Position numbers and translations under genes: made by a program | Source of the DNA: an uncultured Lachnospiraceae bacterium | Lineage (GTDB): Bacteria; Bacillota; Clostridia; Lachnospirales; Lachnospiraceae | Assembly (NCBI GenBank): GCA_944383545.1 | Contig: CALWPY010000014.1 | Coordinates: 1 to 51,976 of the forward strand | Direction of reading: 5' to 3' | Length of the DNA: 51,976 bases | Notes under the pieces: model-generated | The model's input: only the letters and a program-made list of their open reading frames with translations | What the model was told of the DNA's origin: nothing | Databases searched by the model: none | In this document: piece after piece, positions 1-7,442 of the stretch | Numbering within the stretch: the first letter of the stretch is position 1 | How the letters are laid out: the number at the start of each line of letters is the position of its first letter

Positions 1-170
<170 letters not shown>

Positions 171-208
171 TCACCTCGTTTCTGTTTGTCGTGTTTGGTT
201 CTGGAAAT

Positions 209-256
209 AGAAAAAGCCGCCACTACTTTCTTGAAAAAAGAGTGACGGCTTTTTCT
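209..256 (-). terminator. Strong hairpin terminator upstream of parA
   Basis: Arms at 209-224 and 241-256 pair over 16 positions with one non-Watson-Crick position, which becomes a G-U pair in the leftward transcript. The leftward RNA continues into a U-rich tail. It would insulate parA from transcription entering through rpsI. Confidence 0.7.
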
Positions 257-287
257 GATCCCGGAACATTAGTCCCCGGAAATGCAA

Positions 288-317
288 AAAGCGCCCAGCA
301 GGAACACTGAGCGCTTT
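288..317 (-). terminator. Second hairpin terminator in the element end
   Basis: Arms 288-298 and 307-317 (AAAGCGCYCAG type) pair over 11 positions with one G-U in the leftward RNA, an 8-base loop, and a following run of five U residues. Two terminators in tandem suggest strong insulation of the element. Confidence 0.6.
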
Positions 318-438
318 CGCAATAAAATCATATTCATTTGTTCAGATTTGGTCAAACTCTGCCAAACCGATTTTGCATAAAAATTCGGAGGGGCAAAAAT
401 GCAAAAATGACCTCATGGGAGGGTGCAGGGGCAAAAAA

Positions 439-500
439 GTTGTCCTATAATTTAACCCATTGGCCCTCATTTTAGGGGTGGTTGTCCTTTATTTAACCCA
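439..500 (+). repeat. Pair of ~20-bp direct repeats near the element end
   Basis: GTTGTCCTATAATTTAACCC (439-458) recurs as GTTGTCCTTTATTTAACCC (481-499), with one substitution and one missing base, about 42 bp apart. Their place just inside the element end fits arm-type recombinase, excisionase or partition-protein sites. Function is inferred. Confidence 0.5.
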
Positions 501-509
501 TAAAAATCG

Positions 510-608
510 GTTCAAAACAGGTCAGACCATGCCAAAACAGGCCAAACAATCTGAAAAGGAAAAACCCCGAAAACCGCATGGTTTCGGGGTTTTTGAGCTG
601 TTTTGAAC
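510..608 (+). repeat. Direct and inverted short repeats flanking the attachment site
   Basis: CAAAACAGGTCAGAC (513-527) is repeated 20 bp later as CAAAACAGGCCAAAC (533-547). The 11-mer GTTCAAAACAG (510-520) occurs again inverted at 598-608, next to the rpsI stop codon. A weaker relative lies at 341-368. The arrangement resembles recombinase and accessory-factor sites of an ICE attachment region. Confidence 0.45.
560..594 (-). terminator. Rho-independent terminator of the rplM-rpsI operon
   Basis: AAAAACCCCGAAAACC (560-575) and GGTTTCGGGGTTTTT (580-594) form a near-perfect stem with a 4-base loop and A/T tails on both sides, so it can work in both directions. It is the first terminator after rpsI and lies inside the element, so the element seems to supply the terminator for the ribosomal protein operon. 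Confidence 0.85.
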
Positions 609-613
609 TGAAA

Positions 614-1009
614 TCAGCGCTTGCTGAACTGCGGAGCGCGACGGGCAGCCTTGAGGCCGTATTTCTTTCTTTCCTTCATACGAGGATCTCTTGTAAGGAA
701 GCCTGCCTTCTTAAGTGCCGGACGATACTCAACATCTGCCTTAACTAAAGCTCTTGCGATACCGTGTCTGATTGCACCGGCCTGACCTGTGAATCCACCG
801 CCGTGTACATTTACAAGAACGTCATACTTTCCTGTAGTTCCTGTAACTGCAAATGGCTGTCTTACTATTACCTTAAGAGTATCCATTCCGAAATAATCTT
901 CTACATCTCTCTTATTAACAGTTATCTTACCTGTACCAGGTGTAACATATACTCTTGCTATACTGCTCTTTCTTCTGCCTGTTCCATAAAATCTTGCACT
1001 CTTAGCCAT
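614..1009 (-). CDS. rpsI: 30S ribosomal protein S9
   Basis: This is a complete S9 of 131 residues, starting [14 protein letters not shown] and ending in the conserved SKR tail that reaches toward the P-site tRNA. An upstream ATG at 1015 is in frame, but GGAGG sits 9 bases from the ATG at 1009 and only 3 from the other, and most S9 proteins start MA-(K/R), so 1009 is preferred. It follows rplM by 18 bases in the usual L13-S9 operon. The last 15 codons (TAC GGC CTC AAG onward) have about 80% G/C at third positions while the preceding codons are AT-biased (AGA, CTT, GTT). I infer that integration of the neighbouring element replaced the native 3' end while keeping the protein sequence. Confidence 0.98.
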   Translation of the reverse strand: MAKSARFYGTGRRKSSIARVYVTPGTGKITVNKRDVEDYFGMDTLKVIVRQPFAVTGTTGKYDVLVNVHGGGFTGQAGAIRHGIARALVKADVEYRPALKKAGFLTRDPRMKERKKYGLKAARRAPQFSKR

Positions 1010-1027
1010 GAACATTTTCCTCCTTTA

Positions 1028-1462
1028 TTAATACTTAATTTCCAATGCTTCTGGCTTCTGAGCCTGATGCTTGTGCTCTGGTCCAGCGTACACGAAAAGC
1101 TTCTTAATCATCTGTCTGCCAAGAGGTCCCTTTGGAAGCATACCCTTAACTGCAAGTTCAATTACTTCTTCAGGCTTCTTGTCCATCTTCTCTTTAAGAG
1201 TCTGCTCTTTCATTCCTCCGACATAATCTGAGTGATGATAATAAATCTTATCATTAAGCTTGTTTCCGGTTACTTTAATCTTTTCAGCGTTTACTACTAT
1301 AACATAATCACCTGTGTCAATGTGAGGTGTAAATGTAGGCTTGTTTTTTCCTCTTAAAATGCTTGCTATCTCTGATGATAAACGACCTAATGTATGTCCT
1401 GTAGCATCAACTACGTACCACTTTCTTTCAATTGTTTCCGGGCTTGCCATAAAGCTCTTCAT
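1028..1462 (-). CDS. rplM: 50S ribosomal protein L13
   Basis: The 144-residue protein has the L13 signature throughout: [10 protein letters not shown] near the start, [24 protein letters not shown]-type core and the [11 protein letters not shown] segment near residues 107-117. Length is normal for the family. L13 is an early-assembling large-subunit protein. The start at 1462 has an AAGGAGG site 10 bases upstream. It is first in the operon, with rpsI 18 bases downstream, and is preceded by a consensus promoter and a structured leader. Confidence 0.98.
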   Translation of the reverse strand: MKSFMASPETIERKWYVVDATGHTLGRLSSEIASILRGKNKPTFTPHIDTGDYVIVVNAEKIKVTGNKLNDKIYYHHSDYVGGMKEQTLKEKMDKKPEEVIELAVKGMLPKGPLGRQMIKKLFVYAGPEHKHQAQKPEALEIKY

Positions 1463-1477
1463 TGTGGTAATTCCTCC

Positions 1478-1586
1478 TTAAAAATTCATTTTAAAAAATC
1501 AAATCTTGATAAATAATTTATAAGTTATTTATAAAAATGCATCCTACTCCGGGGCATGGTTAGGACACCTTTTCAACTTGTCACAG
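1478..1586 (-). promoter_or_regulatory. rplM leader, candidate L13 autoregulatory RNA
   Basis: The transcript from the promoter at 1593-1621 has a leader of about 125 bases. It contains a hairpin at about 1538-1567 (GUCCUA pairing with UAGGAU around a C-rich loop), followed by a long A/U-rich stretch and the ribosome-binding site. Firmicutes rplM operons are known to carry an L13 leader RNA. Location and hairpin fit, but I did not match the full consensus. Confidence 0.5.
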
Positions 1587-1592
1587 TTTTTT

Positions 1593-1621
1593 ATTATATT
1601 ATATGAATTTATGCATGTCAA
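1593..1621 (-). promoter_or_regulatory. Sigma-A promoter of rplM-rpsI
   Basis: On the minus strand the -35 box is TTGACA (1616-1621) and the -10 box is TATAAT (1593-1598), both perfect, with a 17-bp spacer. The expected start is near 1586. Confidence 0.9.
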
Positions 1622-1682
1622 TAAATTTTTCCAATAATTTTGCCATAATTTAACCTGAAAATATCTTTAATGATTACCTTCT

Positions 1683-2867
1683 TTAAACTTTCTCATGAGG
1701 CATGGAAGCATAGCTCGAATCAACCGTAATAATACAGTTATAATAAGGATATTTTTTTCTCACCCTCGTGCAAATTTCAGCCTTGAGCAGTGCTTCACTT
1801 ATTTTAACATCCGACGGTACCACGCAGTCAAAATAGACATCATTTATTTTATCACCCGGAACTATTTTTACATCATGAACGGTAAGACGACGGTCAATCT
1901 TTGTTATTTCCTTTGAAAGCCAATGTCTGAAGTCTTCTCCCGTATCATCGGTAATAATAGGGTCATAATGAATTATCATGTTGATATTATCATTCTGCAA
2001 AAAATCCTTTTCAATATTATCAATAATCTCATGGCTTTCTACAGGATTTTTCTCTGCCGCCATCTCAATATGAACACTCGCAAACTTTCTGCCCGGACCG
2101 TAATCATGAATCATTAGGTCATGGGTGCCGAGAACTTCAGGATAACTCATAATTTTATCATGAATATACATGACGGTTTCTTCATCAGGTGCCTGCCCCA
2201 AAAGAGGGTCCAATGTCTGCTTTATAAGCCCGAATCCGCTATAGAGTATAAATAATGCAACAAAAAATCCCATCCAGCCGTCCAGCTGAAGCTCCGTAAA
2301 ATACGAAACAACTGCTGCCACAAGTACCGCTGACGTTGCAATCGCATCATTTCTGCTGTCTGCCGCCGTTGCTATAAGCGTATTTGAATTTATAAGCTTT
2401 CCGATTTTCTTATTAAATAATGTCATCCATACCTTAATAAGTATGGAAATAACAAGTATGGATGCAGTTAAAACACCAAATTCCACATCGGCAGGATTTA
2501 TGATTTTTCTTACACTGCTCTCCAAAAGGTTAAATCCTATAGTCATGATAATCACTGCCACAAGAAGTGCAGAAAGATATTCATACCTGGCATGACCGTA
2601 AGGGTGTTCCTCATCAGCCGGCTTTTCTGCCATTTTAAAGCCCAAAAGACTTATAATACTTGAAGATGCATCGGATAAATTATTTATTGCATCTGCCATT
2701 ATAGAAACCGAAGAAGAAATCATTGCCGCAATCATCTTTCCGGCAAAAAGAATCAGGTTGCAAAAAATTCCAACCGCACCCGAAAGTTTTCCATATTCAC
2801 TTCTTACCTTTGGATTTCCAGTATCCTCAGACTGATTCACAAATTTCTTTACCAACCACCCGGTCAT
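1683..2867 (-). CDS. Cation diffusion facilitator (CDF) family metal transporter
   Basis: The 394-residue membrane protein carries the CDF hallmarks: a metal-site segment with two aspartates (ADAINNLSDA, residues 58-67) and HPYGHARYEYLS (residues 88-99), about six hydrophobic segments in residues 30-220, and a cytoplasmic C-terminal domain. CDF proteins export Zn, Mn, Fe or Co in exchange for protons. It is about 90 residues longer than a minimal CDF because of a second alpha/beta-like tail, as in many clostridial members. It follows the kinase gene by 12 bases in a regulator-kinase-transporter operon, suggesting the two-component system senses metal or envelope stress. The metal cannot be told from sequence. 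Confidence 0.9.
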   Translation of the reverse strand: MTGWLVKKFVNQSEDTGNPKVRSEYGKLSGAVGIFCNLILFAGKMIAAMISSSVSIMADAINNLSDASSSIISLLGFKMAEKPADEEHPYGHARYEYLSALLVAVIIMTIGFNLLESSVRKIINPADVEFGVLTASILVISILIKVWMTLFNKKIGKLINSNTLIATAADSRNDAIATSAVLVAAVVSYFTELQLDGWMGFFVALFILYSGFGLIKQTLDPLLGQAPDEETVMYIHDKIMSYPEVLGTHDLMIHDYGPGRKFASVHIEMAAEKNPVESHEIIDNIEKDFLQNDNINMIIHYDPIITDDTGEDFRHWLSKEITKIDRRLTVHDVKIVPGDKINDVYFDCVVPSDVKISEALLKAEICTRVRKKYPYYNCIITVDSSYASMPHEKV

Positions 2868-2879
2868 AGTTTTTACCTC

Positions 2880-4124
2880 TTATAATTTATTAAAACTTAC
2901 CGTAAACCTTGTTCCAAATTCCGGTCTTGAAAGTATTTCTATTTCCCCATTATGCGCGTCTATAATCCATTTTGCAATAGAAAGTCCAAGACCCGAGCCT
3001 CCTGTCTTGCTGTTTCTTGCACTGTCAGATCGGTAAAATCTTTCAAACACATGCACAACCTCAGATGACTGCATACCTACGCCCTCGTCCTGTACATAGT
3101 ATACTGCTTTTCCGTTTTCACTCTTTACACCTAATGTTATCGTATCACCTTTATTAGAATATTTAGATGCATTATCGGTAAATATTCTCACAGACTGCTT
3201 AAGCATGGCAAGGTCGCCGTACATTGCTACATCTTCATCACCTTTAAATTGATATACATGATTTTCATCAATCATCATGGACTCCTCACACACCTCACGC
3301 ACAATATCCGTAAGATTTACCGTTTCAAATTTAAGCGTATTTCTTCCGCTGTCACCTCTAGCAAGGAAAAGGAGCTGTTCCACAAGATTTTTCATATGCT
3401 CCGATTCATTTTTCAAAGCTTCTATTGACTCATTTAATATATTTTCATCTTCCTTGCCCCATCTGTCAAGCATATTTACATAACCCTGAATTACGGCAAT
3501 AGGAGTCCTCAGCTCATGCGACGCATCAGATACAAAACGGTTTTGCTGTCTCTGACTTTCCCTCATTCTGTCCAGAAGATTATTTAATGCAACCTCTATG
3601 CTCTGCAATTCATGGTCCCCGGTAGATACCCTTGCACCCGGCACGTCAGGCCTTACATTTGATATGGCATGCTCCAGGTTTTCAAGCTTTTCAGGGTCAT
3701 AAGAAGCACTGCTAAGCTCTTCAACCTTAATCGCCAAATCATTTAACGGTTTCAGTTTTCTTCTAATCCTGCCGGTATAAAATATTCTAATAAATAATAT
3801 AAAAATCTCAGCTCCGATAAGAACTAAAGCAGGCGCTATAAGATAATCCAGATAATCATGTATAAAATATACATATTCATTTTCATCCGAGCCGGTTATA
3901 ACATATATTAAATTCTCATATTCATTTATGCCTTCATAAAACTCAAAATGCCTGTCTGACACATATATTTCCTGAGGGAGTTTATCCTCGCAAATAAAAA
4001 ATAAAACAACTGCACAGAGAACTATTATTATTAAATTTATAAATAAAAAATCTCCAAATTCCCTCAGCCAGAATCCCCAGTTGATTTTTCTGGCTATGGA
4101 TGTCATTCTTTTACTTTCATTCAT
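2880..4124 (-). CDS. Membrane sensor histidine kinase
   Basis: A 414-residue class I histidine kinase. Membrane segments at about 27-45 and 95-115 enclose a short sensor loop of about 50 residues. A HAMP-like linker with an unusually long insertion leads to the H-box SHELRTPIAV with His203. The ATP-binding domain shows DNASKYS (N box), DEGVGM (G1) and SGLGLSIAKWI (G2), followed by a short beta-strand end. It lies 48 bases after its response regulator and 12 bases before the CDF transporter, so the three are probably cotranscribed. Such kinases autophosphorylate on the H-box His and pass phosphate to the partner regulator. The signal is unknown. Confidence 0.93.
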   Translation of the reverse strand: MNESKRMTSIARKINWGFWLREFGDFLFINLIIIVLCAVVLFFICEDKLPQEIYVSDRHFEFYEGINEYENLIYVITGSDENEYVYFIHDYLDYLIAPALVLIGAEIFILFIRIFYTGRIRRKLKPLNDLAIKVEELSSASYDPEKLENLEHAISNVRPDVPGARVSTGDHELQSIEVALNNLLDRMRESQRQQNRFVSDASHELRTPIAVIQGYVNMLDRWGKEDENILNESIEALKNESEHMKNLVEQLLFLARGDSGRNTLKFETVNLTDIVREVCEESMMIDENHVYQFKGDEDVAMYGDLAMLKQSVRIFTDNASKYSNKGDTITLGVKSENGKAVYYVQDEGVGMQSSEVVHVFERFYRSDSARNSKTGGSGLGLSIAKWIIDAHNGEIEILSRPEFGTRFTVSFNKL

Positions 4125-4172
4125 AACTCAATCCTCTTTTAAACCGTACCTCTGTCCGGACATACATCAGTT

Positions 4173-4844
4173 TCAGGCATCCTTGATAACATAACCCACA
4201 CCTCTTACCGTGTGAATTATCTTTACGCCAAACCTGTCGTCTATCTTTGTACGAATATATCTTACATAAACATCAATGATATTCGTTTCTCCCGTATAAT
4301 CATAACCGCATACTATATCCATCAGCTTATCCCTGCTCATGACAATATTTTTATTAATAAGAAGGGTGTGAATCAGTTCATATTCCCTGTTTGTAAGCTC
4401 TATTTCCTCACCATCGTATGTAACTTCATGCCTTGCACAGTCCATTTTAAGACCTTTTACGGTCAGGATATTTTCCGATTTAGTCCTCTTTTTAAGAGCT
4501 ACCCTTATTCTTGCCAGAAGCTCCTCTATGGCAAACGGCTTTGTAATATAGTCATCGGCTCCCGCATCCAGTCCCGAAACCTTATCCATTACAGCATCCC
4601 TCGCCGTAAGCATGATAACAGGAACGTCCTTTTCTTTCCTCAGCCTTCTCAAAACCTCAAGCCCGTTTAACTCAGGGAGCATTATATCTAAAAGGACAAG
4701 GTCAAAATCCTCCTCTGTGGCAAGGAGAAGTCCGTCACGTCCATTATAAACTTTCTTAACCGAATAACCTTCATGAATAAGCTCAAGTTCTATAAATCTT
4801 GCTATCTTTTCTTCATCTTCTATAATTAAAATCTTAGAATCCAT
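4173..4844 (-). CDS. OmpR/PhoB-type response regulator
   Basis: A 223-residue two-domain regulator. The receiver domain has the acidic pair ED at 9-10, phosphoacceptor Asp53 (LLDIMLPEL) and the conserved Lys in ITKPF. The C-terminal winged-helix domain includes LTNREYELI and ends HTVRGVGYVI. It is the first gene of the regulator-kinase-CDF operon and has a perfect 17-bp palindrome 50 bases upstream of its start, a possible self-regulatory site. Confidence 0.95.
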   Translation of the reverse strand: MDSKILIIEDEEKIARFIELELIHEGYSVKKVYNGRDGLLLATEEDFDLVLLDIMLPELNGLEVLRRLRKEKDVPVIMLTARDAVMDKVSGLDAGADDYITKPFAIEELLARIRVALKKRTKSENILTVKGLKMDCARHEVTYDGEEIELTNREYELIHTLLINKNIVMSRDKLMDIVCGYDYTGETNIIDVYVRYIRTKIDDRFGVKIIHTVRGVGYVIKDA

Positions 4845-4893
4845 TTCAACCCTCCGAACATAAATCCTTAAAATATTAAAAAATTATATCACT

Positions 4894-4910
4894 GCCATAT
4901 AAAATATGGC
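4894..4910. promoter_or_regulatory. Perfect palindrome upstream of the response regulator gene
   Basis: GCCATAT-AAA-ATATGGC forms a 7+3+7 perfect inverted repeat. In the leftward direction it is followed closely by TATAAT, and a related half-site (ccatatttt) lies about 40 bases farther upstream. It is placed where an operator would overlap the promoter of the regulator-kinase-CDF operon. Binding by the adjacent regulator is only inferred. Confidence 0.4.
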
Positions 4911-4975
4911 CTGCCTTAAACATTAGTATATCAGCAAACCATATTTTCCGCTTTATTAATTTATAATGAATTTAA

Positions 4976-5506
4976 TTACTTATTTCCAGAAATATCATTC
5001 TTTATATTGTCACATGCTTCAGAAGCCTTATCACATACCTCATTTATATCCACCTTATTTGATATCGGTCCTCTAAAAGAATACTTAAAGTCACAGAAGA
5101 GACCTATAATTAAAAGCGGAAGCGTTACCCAGAATGCAAAAATCAAGAGCAGAACAAGTATGATAAACGGCATACTCATAAGTCTTTCACCATGTCTGTT
5201 TACTTCAAATGTACTCTCACAACCCTTTTTAACTACATTTCCGAGCCATGTAAAAACACCCTTCATCACATCTCCAAAAGACTTTTCATTTTCCTCGTAA
5301 GTCTTCTGAGTTTTCTTAAATTCCTCAGACTGTTCCGCCTTTGTGGTATATACAGATACCTCCGGTGCCTCTACTTTTCCGTTTTTCTCAAGATACACGA
5401 TTGCATCCAGTACATCCCAGTCACATATCTCAAGAGCATTTTTTGCTTCCTCGTAGCTCACTCCTGTTTTTTCTCTGATTTTTTCTACCTTTTCCAAATT
5501 ATCCAT
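4976..5506 (-). CDS. UBA-like/DUF4342 membrane protein
   Basis: This 176-residue protein begins with a helical module of about 45 residues (EKTGVSYEEAKNALEICDWD) typical of UBA/TS-N folds, as in the start of EF-Ts. A charged linker follows, then a domain of the DUF4342 type with two adjacent hydrophobic segments around residues 112-138, and a charged tail with two cysteines. Function is unknown; the UBA-like module suggests a protein-protein contact in the cytoplasm, with membrane anchoring by the hydrophobic hairpin. The start at 5506 has AAAGGA 9 bases upstream; a TTG 9 bases earlier is less likely. It lies between two two-component operons and looks monocistronic. Confidence 0.75.
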   Translation of the reverse strand: MDNLEKVEKIREKTGVSYEEAKNALEICDWDVLDAIVYLEKNGKVEAPEVSVYTTKAEQSEEFKKTQKTYEENEKSFGDVMKGVFTWLGNVVKKGCESTFEVNRHGERLMSMPFIILVLLLIFAFWVTLPLLIIGLFCDFKYSFRGPISNKVDINEVCDKASEACDNIKNDISGNK

Positions 5507-5553
5507 ATAAATCAATCCTTTCTTACATTTATATACTCTTCAGCCCCAAATTA

Positions 5554-5609
5554 AATTTTCGTGCACTCTGTTTCCTTAGCTGATATCTGAATGATACATC
5601 ACGAAAATT
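5554..5609. repeat. 10-bp perfect inverted repeat with 36-base spacer
   Basis: AATTTTCGTG (5554-5563) and CACGAAAATT (5600-5609) are exact reverse complements. They lie between the second kinase gene and the DUF4342 gene, in the promoter or leader region of the latter. They could be two operator half-sites or the foot of a long hairpin; neither is established. Confidence 0.35.
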
Positions 5610-5635
5610 AATATAAAATGCATAAAAGATTAAAA

Positions 5636-6547
5636 TCAGATTAAAATTTTAAAGGAAACTTTTATTTCAAATATATTTTCATCCAGTGAAGCCTCTATGT
5701 CACCGTTCATTGCCATTGTAAGACCCTTTGCTATTGCAAGGCCGAGTCCGGTAGAATTTATGCTTCTTGCCGTGTCCGCCTTGTAAAACCGTTCAAATAT
5801 CTTATCAATATCAATTATATCATTATCTTTAATATTATTTCTACATAAAAATACCACACGCCCGTTTTCTTTTTTTAAGAATACAGATACGTCACTTTTA
5901 CAATGCACCATACTGTTTTTTATTATATTCTGAAAGATTCTGCTCATCGCAGTTTTGTTGCACAGTACAAAAACCGGCTCTTCAATAAGGTTTATATTAA
6001 TATTTATATTTTCCCTGTTAAACTCCTCATAAAAGGCAACCACACTGTCAAACACAAGCTGGGTTACGTTTTCACTTTCCATATCCAGTCTGTAGGCATT
6101 CTCCTGCAGCTTGGTATAAGTAAATAAATCCTCAAAAATATCCTTTAAACTTCCTATCCTCTCCAGTATTATACCCATATATCTCTTTCTTTCCTCTTCG
6201 TCTTCCGTCTCAGAAAGAAGCTGGATATATCCGCTAAGAGATGTAAGAGGCGTCCTTATGTCATGAGAAAGGCTCGTAATTGTTTCGCGCAAAAGCAAAT
6301 CCTTTTTCCCATACTCCGCTATTTTTCTTTTTGCCTCCTCATTAAGCTTATTTATCTCTTCCGTCAGTGATATTATATCCTTTGATGAAATTATGTCAGA
6401 AGCCGCCTGCATGTTTGTATCATGATTTCTTATAAACGACACCTGGCGGCAGATGTCTCTTATCTGCCGCCTGTAAGATATAAGCATATATACGGATATT
6501 ATAATTATTAAAATAAATAACACTGTAATTATTGCATAAACTTCCAT
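5636..6547 (-). CDS. Sensor histidine kinase of ABC-exporter operon
   Basis: A 303-residue kinase with one N-terminal membrane helix (residues 4-24) and no extracellular domain, a coiled linker, and the H-box TSLSHDIRTPLTSL with His95. The catalytic domain has IIKNSM (N-box variant) and STGLGLAIAKGL (G2). This small type often senses through the partner ABC transporter rather than directly, as in bacitracin- and lantibiotic-response systems. It is the last gene of the operon response regulator-ATPase-permease-kinase and starts 25 bases after the permease stop. Confidence 0.92.
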   Translation of the reverse strand: MEVYAIITVLFILIIIISVYMLISYRRQIRDICRQVSFIRNHDTNMQAASDIISSKDIISLTEEINKLNEEAKRKIAEYGKKDLLLRETITSLSHDIRTPLTSLSGYIQLLSETEDEEERKRYMGIILERIGSLKDIFEDLFTYTKLQENAYRLDMESENVTQLVFDSVVAFYEEFNRENINININLIEEPVFVLCNKTAMSRIFQNIIKNSMVHCKSDVSVFLKKENGRVVFLCRNNIKDNDIIDIDKIFERFYKADTARSINSTGLGLAIAKGLTMAMNGDIEASLDENIFEIKVSFKILI

Positions 6548-6572
6548 ATATCAAACGTCCTCTGTAACCAAA

Positions 6573-7442
6573 TTATACGATATCTCTTTTTTGTGTCAGG
6601 ATAACGCTTGTCATAACACAAACTAAAATCCATACCGTCTCTACTGCCAGAACTCTTATTATATCATCACTTCCCATTGAAAGACTCAGGGAATTGATAT
6701 TTGGAGTTATCATATATCGTGATATGTCTATCCGACTTGAATCAATAACTTTGTTTATCAGTCCTGCCAGAACATAAGTAACTCCACACAATTCAAAACA
6801 TCCCACCGTTATTCCTATTACCGAACTTTTAGATATCACCGTAATCAGTCCGATAAAAGAAGAAATAGCCATTTGAATCAGTATCAGACCGGCCATAAAT
6901 ATTGCTGCTTCTTTACCTAATCCCCATTTTTCAGGTCCAATTATAAGCTTTACGGAAATAAGAGAGGCTCCAATATAAGCCAGATTAAGAAACACGGTAT
7001 ATATTATTGCAACCATAAGCTTTGCAAGTACAGGCTTAAACTTTCCGTTTTTTGCCCTCGCTATATTCTTAATATATCCGCTGCTTACCTCTGCATTAAT
7101 AAATAATACGGTAAATATCATTGCAAAAAGCTGTACCATTCCCGAAGTTACATCACTGGCAACGTAATCCATTACAGAAGGTATAAATCCGTCATGCTCA
7201 TATGGTGTATCAACAGAAATTCCCAAAGATATTTCTTCAGTATTTTCATCAGTAACAACATTACCGTCATCATCAGTATAGGTTTCCGTCTCAACCAAAT
7301 ACGCCTCTGCTTCCATAAGCTCCTTATCTGATTTCATAAGAGCCGCCGAAATGACAGCAAAAAATATAGCCAAAGCTAAAATCACCCATGTACATGTACT
7401 GTGTATAAGGCGATAAAAATTCATTTTAATAAGATTATTCAT
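6573..7442 (-). CDS. ABC-2-type exporter permease
   Basis: A 289-residue membrane protein with about six hydrophobic helices. Between the first helix (residues 18-32) and the second (around 105) lies an acidic segment of about 65 residues rich in Asp, Glu and Thr, probably outside the cell. Layout matches ABC-2 permeases of the bacitracin/lantibiotic immunity type. The start overlaps the ATPase gene by 8 bases, so translation is coupled. The substrate is unknown; antimicrobial-peptide resistance is the usual role of this gene arrangement. Confidence 0.85.
   Translation of the reverse strand: MNNLIKMNFYRLIHSTCTWVILALAIFFAVISAALMKSDKELMEAEAYLVETETYTDDDGNVVTDENTEEISLGISVDTPYEHDGFIPSVMDYVASDVTSGMVQLFAMIFTVLFINAEVSSGYIKNIARAKNGKFKPVLAKLMVAIIYTVFLNLAYIGASLISVKLIIGPEKWGLGKEAAIFMAGLILIQMAISSFIGLITVISKSSVIGITVGCFELCGVTYVLAGLINKVIDSSRIDISRYMITPNINSLSLSMGSDDIIRVLAVETVWILVCVMTSVILTQKRDIV

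Noticed and set aside
764-1231. Plus-strand open frame opposite rpsI-rplM
   Set aside because: It is the antisense shadow of two certain ribosomal protein genes and has no plausible domain or ribosome-binding site.
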